Shown here piece by piece: positions 1 through 8,644 of a stretch of DNA of 64,000 bases. The DNA comes from Sphingobium chungbukense (GTDB lineage: Bacteria > Pseudomonadota > Alphaproteobacteria > Sphingomonadales > Sphingomonadaceae): contig NZ_LBIC01000020.1 in NCBI RefSeq assembly GCF_001005725.1, positions 60,072 to 124,071 on the forward strand, written 5' to 3'. The notes below the pieces were generated by a model, which did not search any database, was not told the DNA's origin, and worked only from the letters and a program-made list of their open reading frames with translations. Each line of letters opens with the position of its first letter. Position 1 is the stretch's first letter. Made by a program: the position numbers and the translations under genes.

Positions 1-1007
1 TAATCACCGAAATGGAGCGGCTGCGAATAGGACAATCCGACCATGTACCAGGGCATCTGGCGTATGTCGGTGAGTACGCCCCGCTCCGCATCGACGAGCG
101 CCGGGGTCAGCACATGCTCGGTCAGCTTGGTCGTGCCCTGCAGGAAAATGGCATAGTGATGCTTGCTGCTGAATGCGCCACCGGGAAACCCGATGAATTG
201 CGGGCTATTGCCCGGCCGCTCCTGACGCACAGCCGCCATCGCCTTGTCGATCGAACCGTAGCGCGATGGCGGCAGCGGCGGCTGGCCGGCATAAGTGCGG
301 GTCATTTCGGCGAGCTCGCCCATCTGCCACATCTGGCGCAGGGGCGTGGCGGCTGCGTTGATCACGCCGGTCAGCCCGACTACGCTCATCCAGGCAAGTG
401 CGACGATGCCCAGCAGATTGTGATAGTCCATCTGCCGCAGCCTTTCGCTGCGGCTAACCCGCAGCGTGCCAAATTTCAGCTTGCGCATGAAGGGCGCATA
501 GAGAACCGCACCCGAAACCAGCGAGAGGAAGAACAGGAAGCCCATCAGTCCCAGGAACAGCATCCCCGGGAGGCCCAGAAACATGTCGGTGTGGAGCTGC
601 AGCAGAAAATGCATCGCACCTTCCTCGCTTTCCCGACCGGTCATTTCGCCTGTCGCGCGATTGAGGACATGGACCGTCATGTCCGCCGCCCTGCTGTCGG
701 GACGCGGAGCGGTTGTGATGGTCATCAACGGCGTTTCATTGTCGAACGCCATGAAGACCGGGACCTGGCCGGGTTCATTCGCCAGCACCTTCGCCAGCAT
801 CGTGTCGAGCGGTTTCAATCCAGCCGCATCGCTCGAGGAGGGTGCCCCGGCGGTCGCTACCCTGTCAGGCTCACCCGACAGCAGATCGATCTCATCGTGA
901 AAGATCAGAGGAAGCCCGGTGGCGCACAGCATCAGCAGGAACAGCGTGCAGATCAGGCTGGTCCACCTGTGGACAAGATACCAGACGCGGATGGTGTCTC
1001 GGGTCAT
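1..1007 (-). CDS. PepSY-associated transmembrane protein, 3' end beyond the window
   Basis: The reading frame is open from an ATG at 1007 to the left edge, so about 335 residues are visible and the C-terminus is missing. The protein begins MTRDTIRVWYLVHRWTS and has hydrophobic segments near residues 13-35, at the middle (GMLFLGLMGFLFFLSL) and after a conserved YHNLLGIVAL stretch. This is the layout of PepSY-associated TM proteins, which often accompany TonB-dependent siderophore receptors and are thought to act in the inner membrane in iron-siderophore handling or reduction. The visible end, SQPLHFGD, matches the segment before the last helix of that family. A GAGG lies about 14 nt upstream and a Fur-like box just beyond, supporting this start and iron control. 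Family assignment is from pattern; the substrate is unknown. Confidence 0.85.
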   Translation of the reverse strand, partial: MTRDTIRVWYLVHRWTSLICTLFLLMLCATGLPLIFHDEIDLLSGEPDRVATAGAPSSSDAAGLKPLDTMLAKVLANEPGQVPVFMAFDNETPLMTITTAPRPDSRAADMTVHVLNRATGEMTGRESEEGAMHFLLQLHTDMFLGLPGMLFLGLMGFLFFLSLVSGAVLYAPFMRKLKFGTLRVSRSERLRQMDYHNLLGIVALAWMSVVGLTGVINAAATPLRQMWQMGELAEMTRTYAGQPPLPPSRYGSIDKAMAAVRQERPGNSPQFIGFPGGAFSSKHHYAIFLQGTTKLTEHVLTPALVDAERGVLTDIRQMPWYMVGLSYSQPLHFGD

Positions 1008-1030
1008 CGGAAAGCGGCTTGCCTCTATAA

Positions 1031-1045
1031 TGCGAATTATTCGCG
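1031..1045 (-). promoter_or_regulatory. Fur-like iron box upstream of the PepSY gene
   Basis: The sequence TGCGAATTATTCGCG is a 7-1-7 dyad of the kind bound by alphaproteobacterial Fur. It lies 24 nt upstream of the PepSY-type gene and within its likely promoter. The match is by eye, with one mismatch at the outermost position. Confidence 0.5.
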
Positions 1046-1047
1046 AT

Positions 1048-1866
1048 AATGAGGAACGGGCCAGCATTCAAGAGGTTTGGCAACTGATCTGCCGATGATA
1101 TCCCAGGATTTGATGACCATGTCTGGTCACGACATGCGCGGTAATCATGAGCGCCTTCCCAAGCGCGTGGTCAATTCCCGCAACCATGACGCGCGCCGAC
1201 CTGTTCAGCGGGTGTAGAGCGCATTCCCCGTCCCTGCGGTTCTTGACCGTCGTTAACTGAAGGCGCTGGGCACGCTCTCAAGCCTGCACCGTCTCTCCGG
1301 CCACAAAATTGCGGCCGACGGATGGATTCTCCGTCTTGCCGGTGCCATCGACAGAAAGGCGAAGTGACAGAATTCTTCCCGCCCGCCCGCGCATTTGGCA
1401 GGCTCGTCGAAGTCGAAGCGTCGTTTTGAGCACCTGTGAGGGCGGCGATCCCGGCACGCCGGACAACCCGTCAATCTGGCTGTCGGGCATTGAGCCTGGC
1501 TGGTCCATGGCGGTCCAAGCAGCTGCCCAGAAAAAGGACCCCTAGCGTACTGCGATGGAAGCCGCATATTCGGTCGAACTTCAGTTGACATTTCCATTCA
1601 ACCGACAGGCTTTCAAACTTCTGAGCGTTCTTAATGACGGAGCGCCTGCCGATGTGCAGGCCTCGCAGGTCTCCCGCCATTCGCATCGACAAAGTCGATA
1701 AGAGCCCCAGATGGAGTCATTTCGAATCAAAGAGCGTCCCCGCTGCCACCGCAGGCGGCTGTACGCGCTGTGGGCCGCAAATTGTTTCAAACGGAATGGC
1801 GGGATTTCGGCGCGAAGTTATTTCCCCTCGGGCAAGCCCAAGTTAATCTAGACGTTACCAAGAATG
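1048..1866. other. Non-coding gap before the HXS cluster
   Basis: About 820 bases with only short, mutually overlapping reading frames on both strands. None has a recognisable domain, convincing ribosome binding site or signal peptide. It may hold decayed DNA at the edge of an acquired segment, but no transposase remnant or terminal repeat could be recognised. Confidence 0.5.
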
Positions 1867-1870
1867 CCCA

Positions 1871-1900
1871 TTGACCGCGTAACGATCGCGGTGGCATATT
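1871..1900 (+). promoter_or_regulatory. Putative sigma-70-type promoter of hxsA
   Basis: TTGACC (1871-1876) and CATATT (1895-1900) are separated by 18 bases. The predicted transcription start falls near 1907, about 17 bases before the hxsA ATG at 1924 and just upstream of a GGGGG ribosome binding site (1913-1917). This placement excludes the upstream in-frame ATG at 1864 as the real start. Confidence 0.55.
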
Positions 1901-1923
1901 CGGTTGATTATCAGGGGGACACA

Positions 1924-2181
1924 ATGGACCGTCGTAAATTTCTGAAGCCCTTTGCTGCTTCCGTTGCTACTCTGTTGGCTACCGCTCAAGCGCAGGCGGT
2001 CGTGCATCCTGAGGTCGCCACCTCAATCACCAAGGTTGCCGAACAGACGGGGGCCGCGCCGGATCTGGTTCTTTCGAAAGCTGACGCTCCAGTTCAGCTC
2101 GCCATCCATGGCAGCCATAGCTCGCATTCCAGCCATAGCTCCCATTCGAGCCACAGCTCGCATTCTTCCAGCGCATATTAA
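1924..2181 (+). CDS. hxsA: His-Xaa-Ser repeat precursor peptide HxsA
   Basis: An 85-residue secreted precursor. Residues 1-25 form a leader, MDRRKFLKPF followed by a hydrophobic stretch ending AQAQA. The RRKFLK core resembles a twin-arginine (Tat) signal and the end a signal peptidase I site. A middle region (26-61) precedes seven His-x-Ser triplets (His62, 65, 68, 71, 74, 77, 80) and a C-terminal SSAY tail. In HXS systems this tract is the presumed substrate of the paired radical SAM enzymes HxsB and HxsC, encoded immediately downstream. The modification chemistry is not established in the literature I know. The start at 1924 is chosen because a promoter lies between it and the in-frame ATG at 1864. 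It is the first gene of an hxsADBC operon, 27 nt before hxsD. Confidence 0.88.
   Translation: MDRRKFLKPFAASVATLLATAQAQAVVHPEVATSITKVAEQTGAAPDLVLSKADAPVQLAIHGSHSSHSSHSSHSSHSSHSSSAY
2107..2169 (+). repeat. Seven tandem His-x-Ser codon triplets in hxsA
   Basis: Seven 9-nt units encode H-G/S-S triplets. The serine codons vary (AGC, TCG, TCC, TCT) and one histidine uses CAC, so the protein repeat is kept while the DNA repeat has diverged. This points to selection at protein level rather than recent slippage. Confidence 0.9.
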
Positions 2182-2208
2182 GGAGGCGCGCTCGCGGCGA
2201 CCCTATCG

Positions 2209-2517
2209 ATGAACTCGCTCACCGGCGAGGCTCGGACAGTGCAGCTGTCCCGGGCCGTCTTTTCCGTAGAGGCTGTGAAGCGGGCCTCCTATTCCCTCAT
2301 GGCGCTATACGACGTGTCCGTCACCCTTTCGGACGACGATATTGTTTGCACATTGACGCCCGCTACCAAAGCATCGCCGATGGAGACGGCAGAGCGCGAC
2401 TTTCGGCGGGAAGTAGTCGATCAGGATCTTCGCATTTCGATCGAACAGCGCACCGAGGCTTATCGGGATACCATCCTGGGTCTCGCCTTCTCCCGCACCG
2501 GGCTTCAGGATGGCTAA
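2209..2517 (+). CDS. hxsD: HXS system protein HxsD
   Basis: A 102-residue soluble protein without a signal peptide or membrane segment, in the position and size range of HxsD, the small conserved partner of the radical SAM pair in His-Xaa-Ser systems. It begins MNSLTGEARTVQLSRAVF and contains a YSLMALYDVSVTLSDDD segment typical of this family, suggesting a small alpha/beta fold. Its biochemical role is unknown; a RiPP-recognition-like role for presenting HxsA is a reasonable inference. A perfect AGGAGG overlaps the hxsA stop but lies 22 nt from the ATG, with no in-frame start closer. The gene overlaps hxsB by 8 nt, indicating translational coupling. Confidence 0.85.
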   Translation: MNSLTGEARTVQLSRAVFSVEAVKRASYSLMALYDVSVTLSDDDIVCTLTPATKASPMETAERDFRREVVDQDLRISIEQRTEAYRDTILGLAFSRTGLQDG

Positions 2518-3973
2518 GTTCCGCGATGTAGCTGCGTTCGACGAGTCCGGTGACGCCGGCTACACAATGATGCCCTGGCGTTTTACAGCCCTCGATAATG
2601 AGCGCTGCGTCGCGACTAACATGGCCGGCGAATATATCGCTATGTCGCGCGAAGAGGTTTCCGACTTCGCTTCGGGTCGCCTGACGGTGGACTATGATCT
2701 TTACAGCGACCTCAAGGCGAAGCACTTCCTGATTGACGCCGATACAGATGTCGCCGTCGACCTCCTGGCTCTCAAAGTCAGGACGAAGCTCGCCCCATTG
2801 GCGAACTTCACCGGACTTCACATCTTCGTGACGACCCTTCGGTGCGAGCATAGTTGCCCATACTGCCAAGTCTCCCGCGCCAACGACGACAAGCGCGAGT
2901 TCGATATGACCGAGGAAACGGCGATGCGCGCGCTCGACCTCGTCTTCAGATCACCTTCCCCCACGATCAAAATCGAATTTCAGGGTGGCGAATCGCTTCT
3001 GAACATGGCGATGATACGTTTCATCGTTGCGGAAGCTCTCCGACGCAACGAAACGGCGCAGCGCAATCTGGCGTTCGTCATCGCGACAAATCTGGCTATA
3101 CTCGATGAAGAGATGCTGGCATTTGCCCGCGAACACGGCATCCTTATGTCGACTTCGCTCGATGGCCCAGCGGATCTCCACAACCGGAACCGTCCACGGC
3201 CCGGCAAAGATTCGCATGAGAAGGCGATCGACGGAATCAGGCGTGCGCGCACCGCTCTTGGTCACTACAATGTCGGCGCGCTGATGACGACGACAGCCGC
3301 AAGTCTTTCTCGCGTGCGCGAAATTATCGACGAATATGTGAGGCTCGATTTCGGCGGCATCTTTCTCCGTCCACTGTCCCCTTATGGCTTCGCCATTAAG
3401 ACGAAGACCTACGCCGCATACGACCAGAAAAAATGGCTCGACTTCTATTTCGAGGGGCTGGACTACATCATCGATCTGAACCTCGATGGCCACGAGTTCA
3501 TCGAGCATTATGCCGCGATGGTTTTGAAGAAGATGCTGACACCGTTACAGACCAGCTATGTCGATCTCATGAGTCCTGCGGGAATCGGGATCGGCGCGAT
3601 CGTCTACAACTATGACGGCACCGTCTACGCATCAGACGAGAGCCGGATGCTCGCGGAGATGGGCGACACAACCTTTGCGCTCGGCAACGTGCATGAAAAT
3701 GACTTCGCCGACATCATGCTCGGTGACGCGCTTCTAAATCCGTTGGAGCAGTCCTTTGCCGGCAGTGTGCCGGGCTGCTCATGGTGCGCTTTCGAGCCAT
3801 GGTGCGGCGCAGAGCCCGTCTTCCACCATGCGACGCAAGGCGACTTCGTCGGCAAGAAGCCGCTTTCGTCCTTCTGCACCCGCAACATGGCGGTCTTCAG
3901 GGGGCTGATACTACGTATGGAAGCGAATCCGGACATCAAGCGCATGTTCGAACGCTGGGCCAATATTGTATGA
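2510..3973 (+). CDS. hxsB: HXS radical SAM maturase HxsB
   Basis: A 487-residue radical S-adenosylmethionine enzyme. The 4Fe-4S/SAM motif CEHSCPYC (Cys112, Cys116, Cys119) has the CX3CX2C spacing, followed by FQGGESLLN as the SAM-contacting glycine-rich motif. The C-terminal region has a Cys cluster (GCSWCAFEPWCGAEP, then SSFC) resembling SPASM or twitch auxiliary cluster domains that mark peptide-modifying radical SAM enzymes. In HXS systems HxsB and HxsC are always paired and presumed to modify the repeat precursor. It overlaps hxsD by 8 nt and hxsC by 4 nt (ATGA), so the stoichiometry is probably coupled. Family assignment is strong; the reaction is not known. Confidence 0.9.
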   Translation: MAKFRDVAAFDESGDAGYTMMPWRFTALDNERCVATNMAGEYIAMSREEVSDFASGRLTVDYDLYSDLKAKHFLIDADTDVAVDLLALKVRTKLAPLANFTGLHIFVTTLRCEHSCPYCQVSRANDDKREFDMTEETAMRALDLVFRSPSPTIKIEFQGGESLLNMAMIRFIVAEALRRNETAQRNLAFVIATNLAILDEEMLAFAREHGILMSTSLDGPADLHNRNRPRPGKDSHEKAIDGIRRARTALGHYNVGALMTTTAASLSRVREIIDEYVRLDFGGIFLRPLSPYGFAIKTKTYAAYDQKKWLDFYFEGLDYIIDLNLDGHEFIEHYAAMVLKKMLTPLQTSYVDLMSPAGIGIGAIVYNYDGTVYASDESRMLAEMGDTTFALGNVHENDFADIMLGDALLNPLEQSFAGSVPGCSWCAFEPWCGAEPVFHHATQGDFVGKKPLSSFCTRNMAVFRGLILRMEANPDIKRMFERWANIV

Positions 3974-5139
3974 TCACGCTGCGCGGACGTTCTGTTGAGT
4001 TCAATCCGGCCGCAATGGAGAGCGGATCACCTCTGCTACGCCTGACTACCAATCGCACCCGGCCCGCCCCTCTGCGCGCGGCCGAGGGGTTCGTCCACGA
4101 GGGCGGGGACATGCCCGACGGCTTTGGCTGGTATCTGCTCAAGGCAACCGAAGCCATGACGCTCGTGCCTCCGGGAGTTCCTGCAGCCGTGCTACCTGCC
4201 GAGTTTGACCATCTCGCCGATGGCGATGTCGTCAGGCTGGAGCCATCGCGCGGCGGCCTCCGAACGCTCTTCCGCAAGGCGGTCCCTTACAACCACTTCC
4301 TGCTTACCGAACGGTGCAACAACTATTGCCTCATGTGCTCCCAGCCGCCGCGAACCGTGGAAGACGGCTGGATCGTAGACGAAATCCTGGAGGCGTTGCC
4401 GCTCATGGATCGCCAGGCAACCGAAATCGGTTTCACTGGCGGTGAACCGACACTGCTGGGTGACAGGTTCATCGAACTCGTGCGGGCAGCCGGTTCCCAT
4501 CTCCCAACGACCGCTCTTCATATTCTATCGAACGGTCGCACCTTTGCTAATGGAACGCTCGCGCGCGACCTCGGCGCCATCCGACATCATGACCTCATGA
4601 TGGGCATTCCAGTCTATGCTGACTTGGCGCATGTCCACGATCACGTTGTACAGGCCAATGGTGCGTTCGACGAAACCATTCGAGGCATTCTCGCGCTCAA
4701 AGCCCATGGTGTTCGTGTTGAAGTGCGCGTTGTCCTCCAACAACAGACCATAGCCCGCTTAGTCCCACTGGCTCGATTCTTGGCGCGAAACCTCCTCTTC
4801 ATTGATCATGTTGCTCTCATGGGCCTTGAACTTACAGGCTTTGCTCGCGCGAACTTGGACCAAATTTGGATCGACCCCATCGACTATCAGGCAGAATTGG
4901 TAGAAGCCGTAGGCATCCTTGATCGAGCCGGGCTTAAAACATCGATTTACAACAGTCAGACGTGCGTTCTCGCGCCGTCGATCAGACGCTTCGCTCGCCG
5001 CTCAATCAGCGACTGGAAGCAGGACTACATGCCCGAATGCTCAGGCTGTTTGGGCAGGAACGGATGCGGTGGGTTCTTTGCCTCCGCCAAGCTTCGTTAT
5101 AGTCGAGCCATTTCGCCGATTACTGAACAGGCAACCTAA
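3970..5139 (+). CDS. hxsC: HXS radical SAM maturase HxsC
   Basis: A 389-residue radical SAM protein. The ATG at 3970 overlaps the hxsB stop in an ATGA junction, so longer in-frame starts inside hxsB are rejected. The cluster motif CNNYCLMC (Cys116, Cys120, Cys123) is CX3CX2C, and GFTGGEPTLLG follows as the glycine-rich SAM motif. The C-terminus has a further cysteine set (CVLAPS, then CSGCLGRNGCGG) able to hold an auxiliary Fe-S cluster. It is the partner of HxsB in the His-Xaa-Ser system, presumably acting on HxsA. Both maturases place their first cluster Cys at nearly the same residue number, consistent with an ancient duplication. The gene converges on ietS with a 45-nt gap. Confidence 0.9.
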   Translation: MITLRGRSVEFNPAAMESGSPLLRLTTNRTRPAPLRAAEGFVHEGGDMPDGFGWYLLKATEAMTLVPPGVPAAVLPAEFDHLADGDVVRLEPSRGGLRTLFRKAVPYNHFLLTERCNNYCLMCSQPPRTVEDGWIVDEILEALPLMDRQATEIGFTGGEPTLLGDRFIELVRAAGSHLPTTALHILSNGRTFANGTLARDLGAIRHHDLMMGIPVYADLAHVHDHVVQANGAFDETIRGILALKAHGVRVEVRVVLQQQTIARLVPLARFLARNLLFIDHVALMGLELTGFARANLDQIWIDPIDYQAELVEAVGILDRAGLKTSIYNSQTCVLAPSIRRFARRSISDWKQDYMPECSGCLGRNGCGGFFASAKLRYSRAISPITEQAT

Positions 5140-5184
5140 ATTGCCGCCACTCCTTTACATATCGCACAATACACGGGCTCCGGC

Positions 5185-7641
5185 TTAGATGATGATGGCC
5201 TGAGCGGCATTTAGAGCGGTGATGGTCGTCTGTACCTCGGCATAGAGATCTGCTTCGACCCCTTGCGTATCGATTTCGACGACAAGAGCGAAACGAACCT
5301 GCGGTTCTCCGTCCTTCAACATCGCAGTGTGTTGCCACCATCCGGCGACTGGATGAATGGCCAGGAGATTGCGGCGGGCAAGATCCGAGGCTTTGCACGT
5401 CAACTGGTCGATATGGAGGGAGCCTACGTCGCGTCTGCTGCTTCCAAAGTCCCACAGATCGTCTTCATCGACCTGAGGCCCGGCCGGCTCGGCGGCCTTG
5501 CTGATGCGGGCCATGAACTGCTGGGCATTCTCGCCGGCGCGGTTGAGCTTGAACCGGAGGTTGTGGGATGCGTAGCGATAGCGCGAGCCACGGGATGCTT
5601 CGGCGGGATTGGGGGCAATGAAGGAGCTGAGCGCGACCCTGAGCGTCACCTCCGCATTGCCGAGCTTGCGCAACTCCTCGACCGGCCATGGCAGCGTGAA
5701 GAGCCGCATCTCCTTATGGACGCCTCCACCTGTTTTCTCCGATAGACCGTAAGGAATGATGACGTCCTGAACGATCAGCGACAGGGCGTTCGATGCGCTA
5801 CGATGGGCTCTGTCGAGATCGGGCACCCCGTAGCCATAGCGCTGGAACAGGCGCGCATAGCTGCCCTTGTTTGGTTGCGCGGGAAGGTGCGAGCGCATCT
5901 GCGGCGTCCAGCGGGCGGATGCCACATAGAGCGCCCGGATGGTTTCGGGCCAGAGCAGTGGATAGTCTGACCACAACTCGGTGATCTGTTTGGCCGCGAT
6001 GGCCGTTGCAGCGCTCGTGTCATAGGTGAGGCTGAACGAGCGTTGGGGATAGGCATGATGGACCGTGAGCAGCGACAGATCGCTATGCCGCATGGGTGGA
6101 GGCACTGTGCCGGCAGCCCAGTTGCCGCCTTCAAGGACAATGTCGGGCTTGAGTGGCCATGTCGATGACCACGATGCTGTTCGGGAGCTGGGCGAGAGGT
6201 CGCCAAAAGGCGCAACGAAGGTGAGGCCGTCGGTCGCCGGAAGCATCGTCTTTTCGGTGTAGGCCCCAACACTGATCGCATTCCACGCCTGCGCCGGTGA
6301 TTCCAGCTCATTGTCGGGATGGTCGCAGGTGCCGAGATATGGATCCGCGGTGAACTTGAAATTGTCAGTGTTACCGGCAGACACCAGGATCAATCGTGGG
6401 TTTGTGCGCTGGCCCGATACGCCGGCGGCAAGCTGGTCGACTTCGGTGGACCATGACGTCGGCGCACCGTCGTGGGGAGTGTCCTCGTCAGTTGTGGCGG
6501 CCATGGTGAAGGTCCGCCTGCGAATAGTGTGCTCGACAGTGTCGATCGCGCGGCGGGTCATAACGCCCAGCAGGTGATGCGGGTTCCCCCCTGCATCCGG
6601 AACCAGTTTCACCGATTCCAGCCGATGCGAGACCGTAACCGGCATCGTTGATTGCAGGGTGAAGGTCAGATCGCCGAAGAGCGCGAGGCCGGCGAGCTGG
6701 GTTCCATGGCCCCTGACGTCCTCCAGCCCCCATGCAGGCTCAGCGGCATGCCGATCCGGCGCGAGCAGCACAGGAGCGAGAAGCGGATGGGCGCGGCTGA
6801 TGCCCGTGTCGAGGAGGGTGACATAGCCACCGTTCGCCCCGCCGGTATAGGTCGTTCGCTGGGAAAGGTCCTCAACCCAGGCAACCTGCTCCTGCACATC
6901 CATTGCGTCGAAGAAGTCGGCGGTGGCCGCAGGCGCTGCAAGAGCGCGAACGCCGCCAAGTCGTCGCACGGCGAGGGCGATATGATCCCGCGTTGCCTGC
7001 CCTATTACGACCACATCTTCCGGGAAATACAGTCGATCGGTTTCGATCTGCACCTGATAGGCAGCGGCCTGGGCAGTGAAAGCGTCCACTTCTTCGGGCT
7101 CCAGCCAGATTTCCCAGTGCGTCTCGCCATTATCTGCGGGGAACTTGTCCTGCGGACCGCGCCAGAGCGCCCGCAAGCCAGCTTCGGTGATGGCGGCCAG
7201 GCTCTGGACGAGATTGGCGTTCTTGGGCCGACCAGGGATGAGCCGACCGTCCTTTTCCCTGTCGGGCGTATCTTCCGTTTCGAACTGTTCGATCTTCTTG
7301 CGGAGCTTCTCGACGCCCTTTGCCGTGGCGAAAACGGTCGCTGTCTCGATCGTACCCGCTTCGCTGACCTCGGCATCGCTACGCAGCAGGGCAATGCCGC
7401 TCGATCCCAGACTATCCTTTGCCAGCGGCTCGTTCGGTCGTCCTTTGACCTCAAGATAGACGCCGGGGAGGCCGTCGGTCGCTACCGGGGGGAGGAGATC
7501 AATGGCTTGAAGCAGAGCCTGGGCGTGGCCCGACCGATTGAGGACGTCACTTGGCGATTTGCCCCCGCCCCCGCCTTTTGCTCGAAACGGATGCGCCTGT
7601 CCGAGATCCTTCAGAAGAAAGTGCCGTAGATTCCGTGGCAT
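5185..7641 (-). CDS. ietS: Subtilisin-like serine protease, IetS-type toxin/effector
   Basis: An 818-residue S8-family peptidase without a signal peptide, so probably cytoplasmic. The catalytic triad is visible: Asp278 in LLDTGIS, His312 in RGHGTQLAG, Ser543 in DTSAATA, with oxyanion-hole Asn424 in SAGNTD. The N-terminus (RHFLL, then a GGGGGK stretch) is typical of large bacterial subtilases paired with an AAA+ ATPase. In pTiC58 the IetS/IetA pair acts as a plasmid-stabilising toxin-antitoxin, and the pair is also counted among phage-defence systems. The start at 7641 overlaps the 3' end of ietA by 95 nt; the conserved N-terminus is encoded in that overlap, so it appears genuine. The protease substrate is unknown. 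Confidence 0.85.
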   Translation of the reverse strand: MPRNLRHFLLKDLGQAHPFRAKGGGGGKSPSDVLNRSGHAQALLQAIDLLPPVATDGLPGVYLEVKGRPNEPLAKDSLGSSGIALLRSDAEVSEAGTIETATVFATAKGVEKLRKKIEQFETEDTPDREKDGRLIPGRPKNANLVQSLAAITEAGLRALWRGPQDKFPADNGETHWEIWLEPEEVDAFTAQAAAYQVQIETDRLYFPEDVVVIGQATRDHIALAVRRLGGVRALAAPAATADFFDAMDVQEQVAWVEDLSQRTTYTGGANGGYVTLLDTGISRAHPLLAPVLLAPDRHAAEPAWGLEDVRGHGTQLAGLALFGDLTFTLQSTMPVTVSHRLESVKLVPDAGGNPHHLLGVMTRRAIDTVEHTIRRRTFTMAATTDEDTPHDGAPTSWSTEVDQLAAGVSGQRTNPRLILVSAGNTDNFKFTADPYLGTCDHPDNELESPAQAWNAISVGAYTEKTMLPATDGLTFVAPFGDLSPSSRTASWSSTWPLKPDIVLEGGNWAAGTVPPPMRHSDLSLLTVHHAYPQRSFSLTYDTSAATAIAAKQITELWSDYPLLWPETIRALYVASARWTPQMRSHLPAQPNKGSYARLFQRYGYGVPDLDRAHRSASNALSLIVQDVIIPYGLSEKTGGGVHKEMRLFTLPWPVEELRKLGNAEVTLRVALSSFIAPNPAEASRGSRYRYASHNLRFKLNRAGENAQQFMARISKAAEPAGPQVDEDDLWDFGSSRRDVGSLHIDQLTCKASDLARRNLLAIHPVAGWWQHTAMLKDGEPQVRFALVVEIDTQGVEADLYAEVQTTITALNAAQAIII

Positions 7642-8641
7642 TCGCGCCTCTTCCCAGTCCCTGTAGCGAGCGACGGCGCTCCAGCGAGTTTACCAGATCA
7701 AGCGTTGTTATCGTGTTCCGATCGCCAAGTACTGCCCGGCGGGCGGCGTCTTCGGCCGCGGCTATGACGTCAGCTGTCGACAGACCGATGGCACAGTCGG
7801 TGACCCTCTTCCACGACAGGCGAGCATAGGAGAAGCCGGTCAGACGCCGTTCGAGAGCCTCGCGGATCGCGGTCGCATCGGGCAGCTCGTAGGAGAGAAC
7901 GAGATCGAACCGACGCAGCACCGCGCGATCAAGGATCTCGGCGAGATTTGTGGTAGCGATCACGATCGAGGGGCCCGTGTCCTCGTCGAGAAACTGTAGG
8001 AATGAGTTCAGAACGCGGCGGGCTTCGCCGACATCGTTTCCGTCGCCTCTCGCTGCTGCAAGGGCGTCGATCTCGTCGAACAGATACACGCCACGCGTCG
8101 TTTTGATCGCGTCGAACACGAGCTTCAGCTTCTGGGCCGTTTCACCCATGAACTTCGTGATGAGGCCGTGCAGCATCACCGAGAAGAGCGGGAATTGAAG
8201 CTCGCCGGCGAGGCCATGGGCGCTCATGGTCTTGCCCGTGCCCGGAGGCCCGGACAGGAGAATGCGCCGCCTCGGCTTGAGGCCCTTTTCCTCGAGCTTC
8301 TCGCGCATCCGCGTTTCTATGACGATGTGCGATAGTTCCTCCTCGATCAGAGGCGGCAGGATGACGCTGTTCAACCGCTCGCTTGGATAGGAGGCGAACA
8401 GGAATTGCGCGAGATCGCCGCGAGGCGCAGCGATCGGTGTGAGGTTGGGCGTTCGCGAGGCCGGTTGCGGCGGTGTCTGGCCGGCATTGGCCCATTGACG
8501 CAGGGTTTCGGCGAGCCGTTTATGCCCCTTCTGCTCCTCGGCAGCAGAGAGCTGCATGGCGAGATCGAAGAAGCGATCGGAATCCCCCTCCGCGTGGCTC
8601 TTTACGAGACCTATGAGTTGCTGCGCTGATGCCATTTTCAT
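7547..8641 (-). CDS. ietA: AAA+ ATPase, IetA-type antitoxin/regulator of the subtilase
   Basis: A 364-residue AAA+ ATPase. Walker A is GPPGTGKT (131-138), Walker B is VYLFDEID (Asp189, Glu190), followed by sensor 1 (IVIATTNLAE) and an arginine-finger-like region (RRFD). The N-terminal 100 residues are a helical domain with no recognised fold. In the described IetAS module this ATPase restrains or directs the paired subtilase, and an AAA+/protease complex is a plausible mode of action. It overlaps ietS by 95 nt and is transcribed first from a promoter with two palindromes. The ATG at 8641 is used; a second ATG lies two codons downstream (8635). No strong ribosome binding site is visible upstream, where a palindrome sits against the start. 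Confidence 0.85.
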   Translation of the reverse strand: MKMASAQQLIGLVKSHAEGDSDRFFDLAMQLSAAEEQKGHKRLAETLRQWANAGQTPPQPASRTPNLTPIAAPRGDLAQFLFASYPSERLNSVILPPLIEEELSHIVIETRMREKLEEKGLKPRRRILLSGPPGTGKTMSAHGLAGELQFPLFSVMLHGLITKFMGETAQKLKLVFDAIKTTRGVYLFDEIDALAAARGDGNDVGEARRVLNSFLQFLDEDTGPSIVIATTNLAEILDRAVLRRFDLVLSYELPDATAIREALERRLTGFSYARLSWKRVTDCAIGLSTADVIAAAEDAARRAVLGDRNTITTLDLVNSLERRRSLQGLGRGANATESTALSSEGSRTGASVSSKRRGRGQIAK

Positions 8642-8644
8642 TAT

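Noticed and set aside
1253..1597. Several 70-115-residue frames in the gap before hxsA
   Set aside because: Overlapping frames on both strands with no domain, start signal or recognisable composition.
2107..2169. Tandem 9-nt units resembling a short repeat array
   Set aside because: They are codons for His-x-Ser triplets inside hxsA, without spacers; not a CRISPR array.
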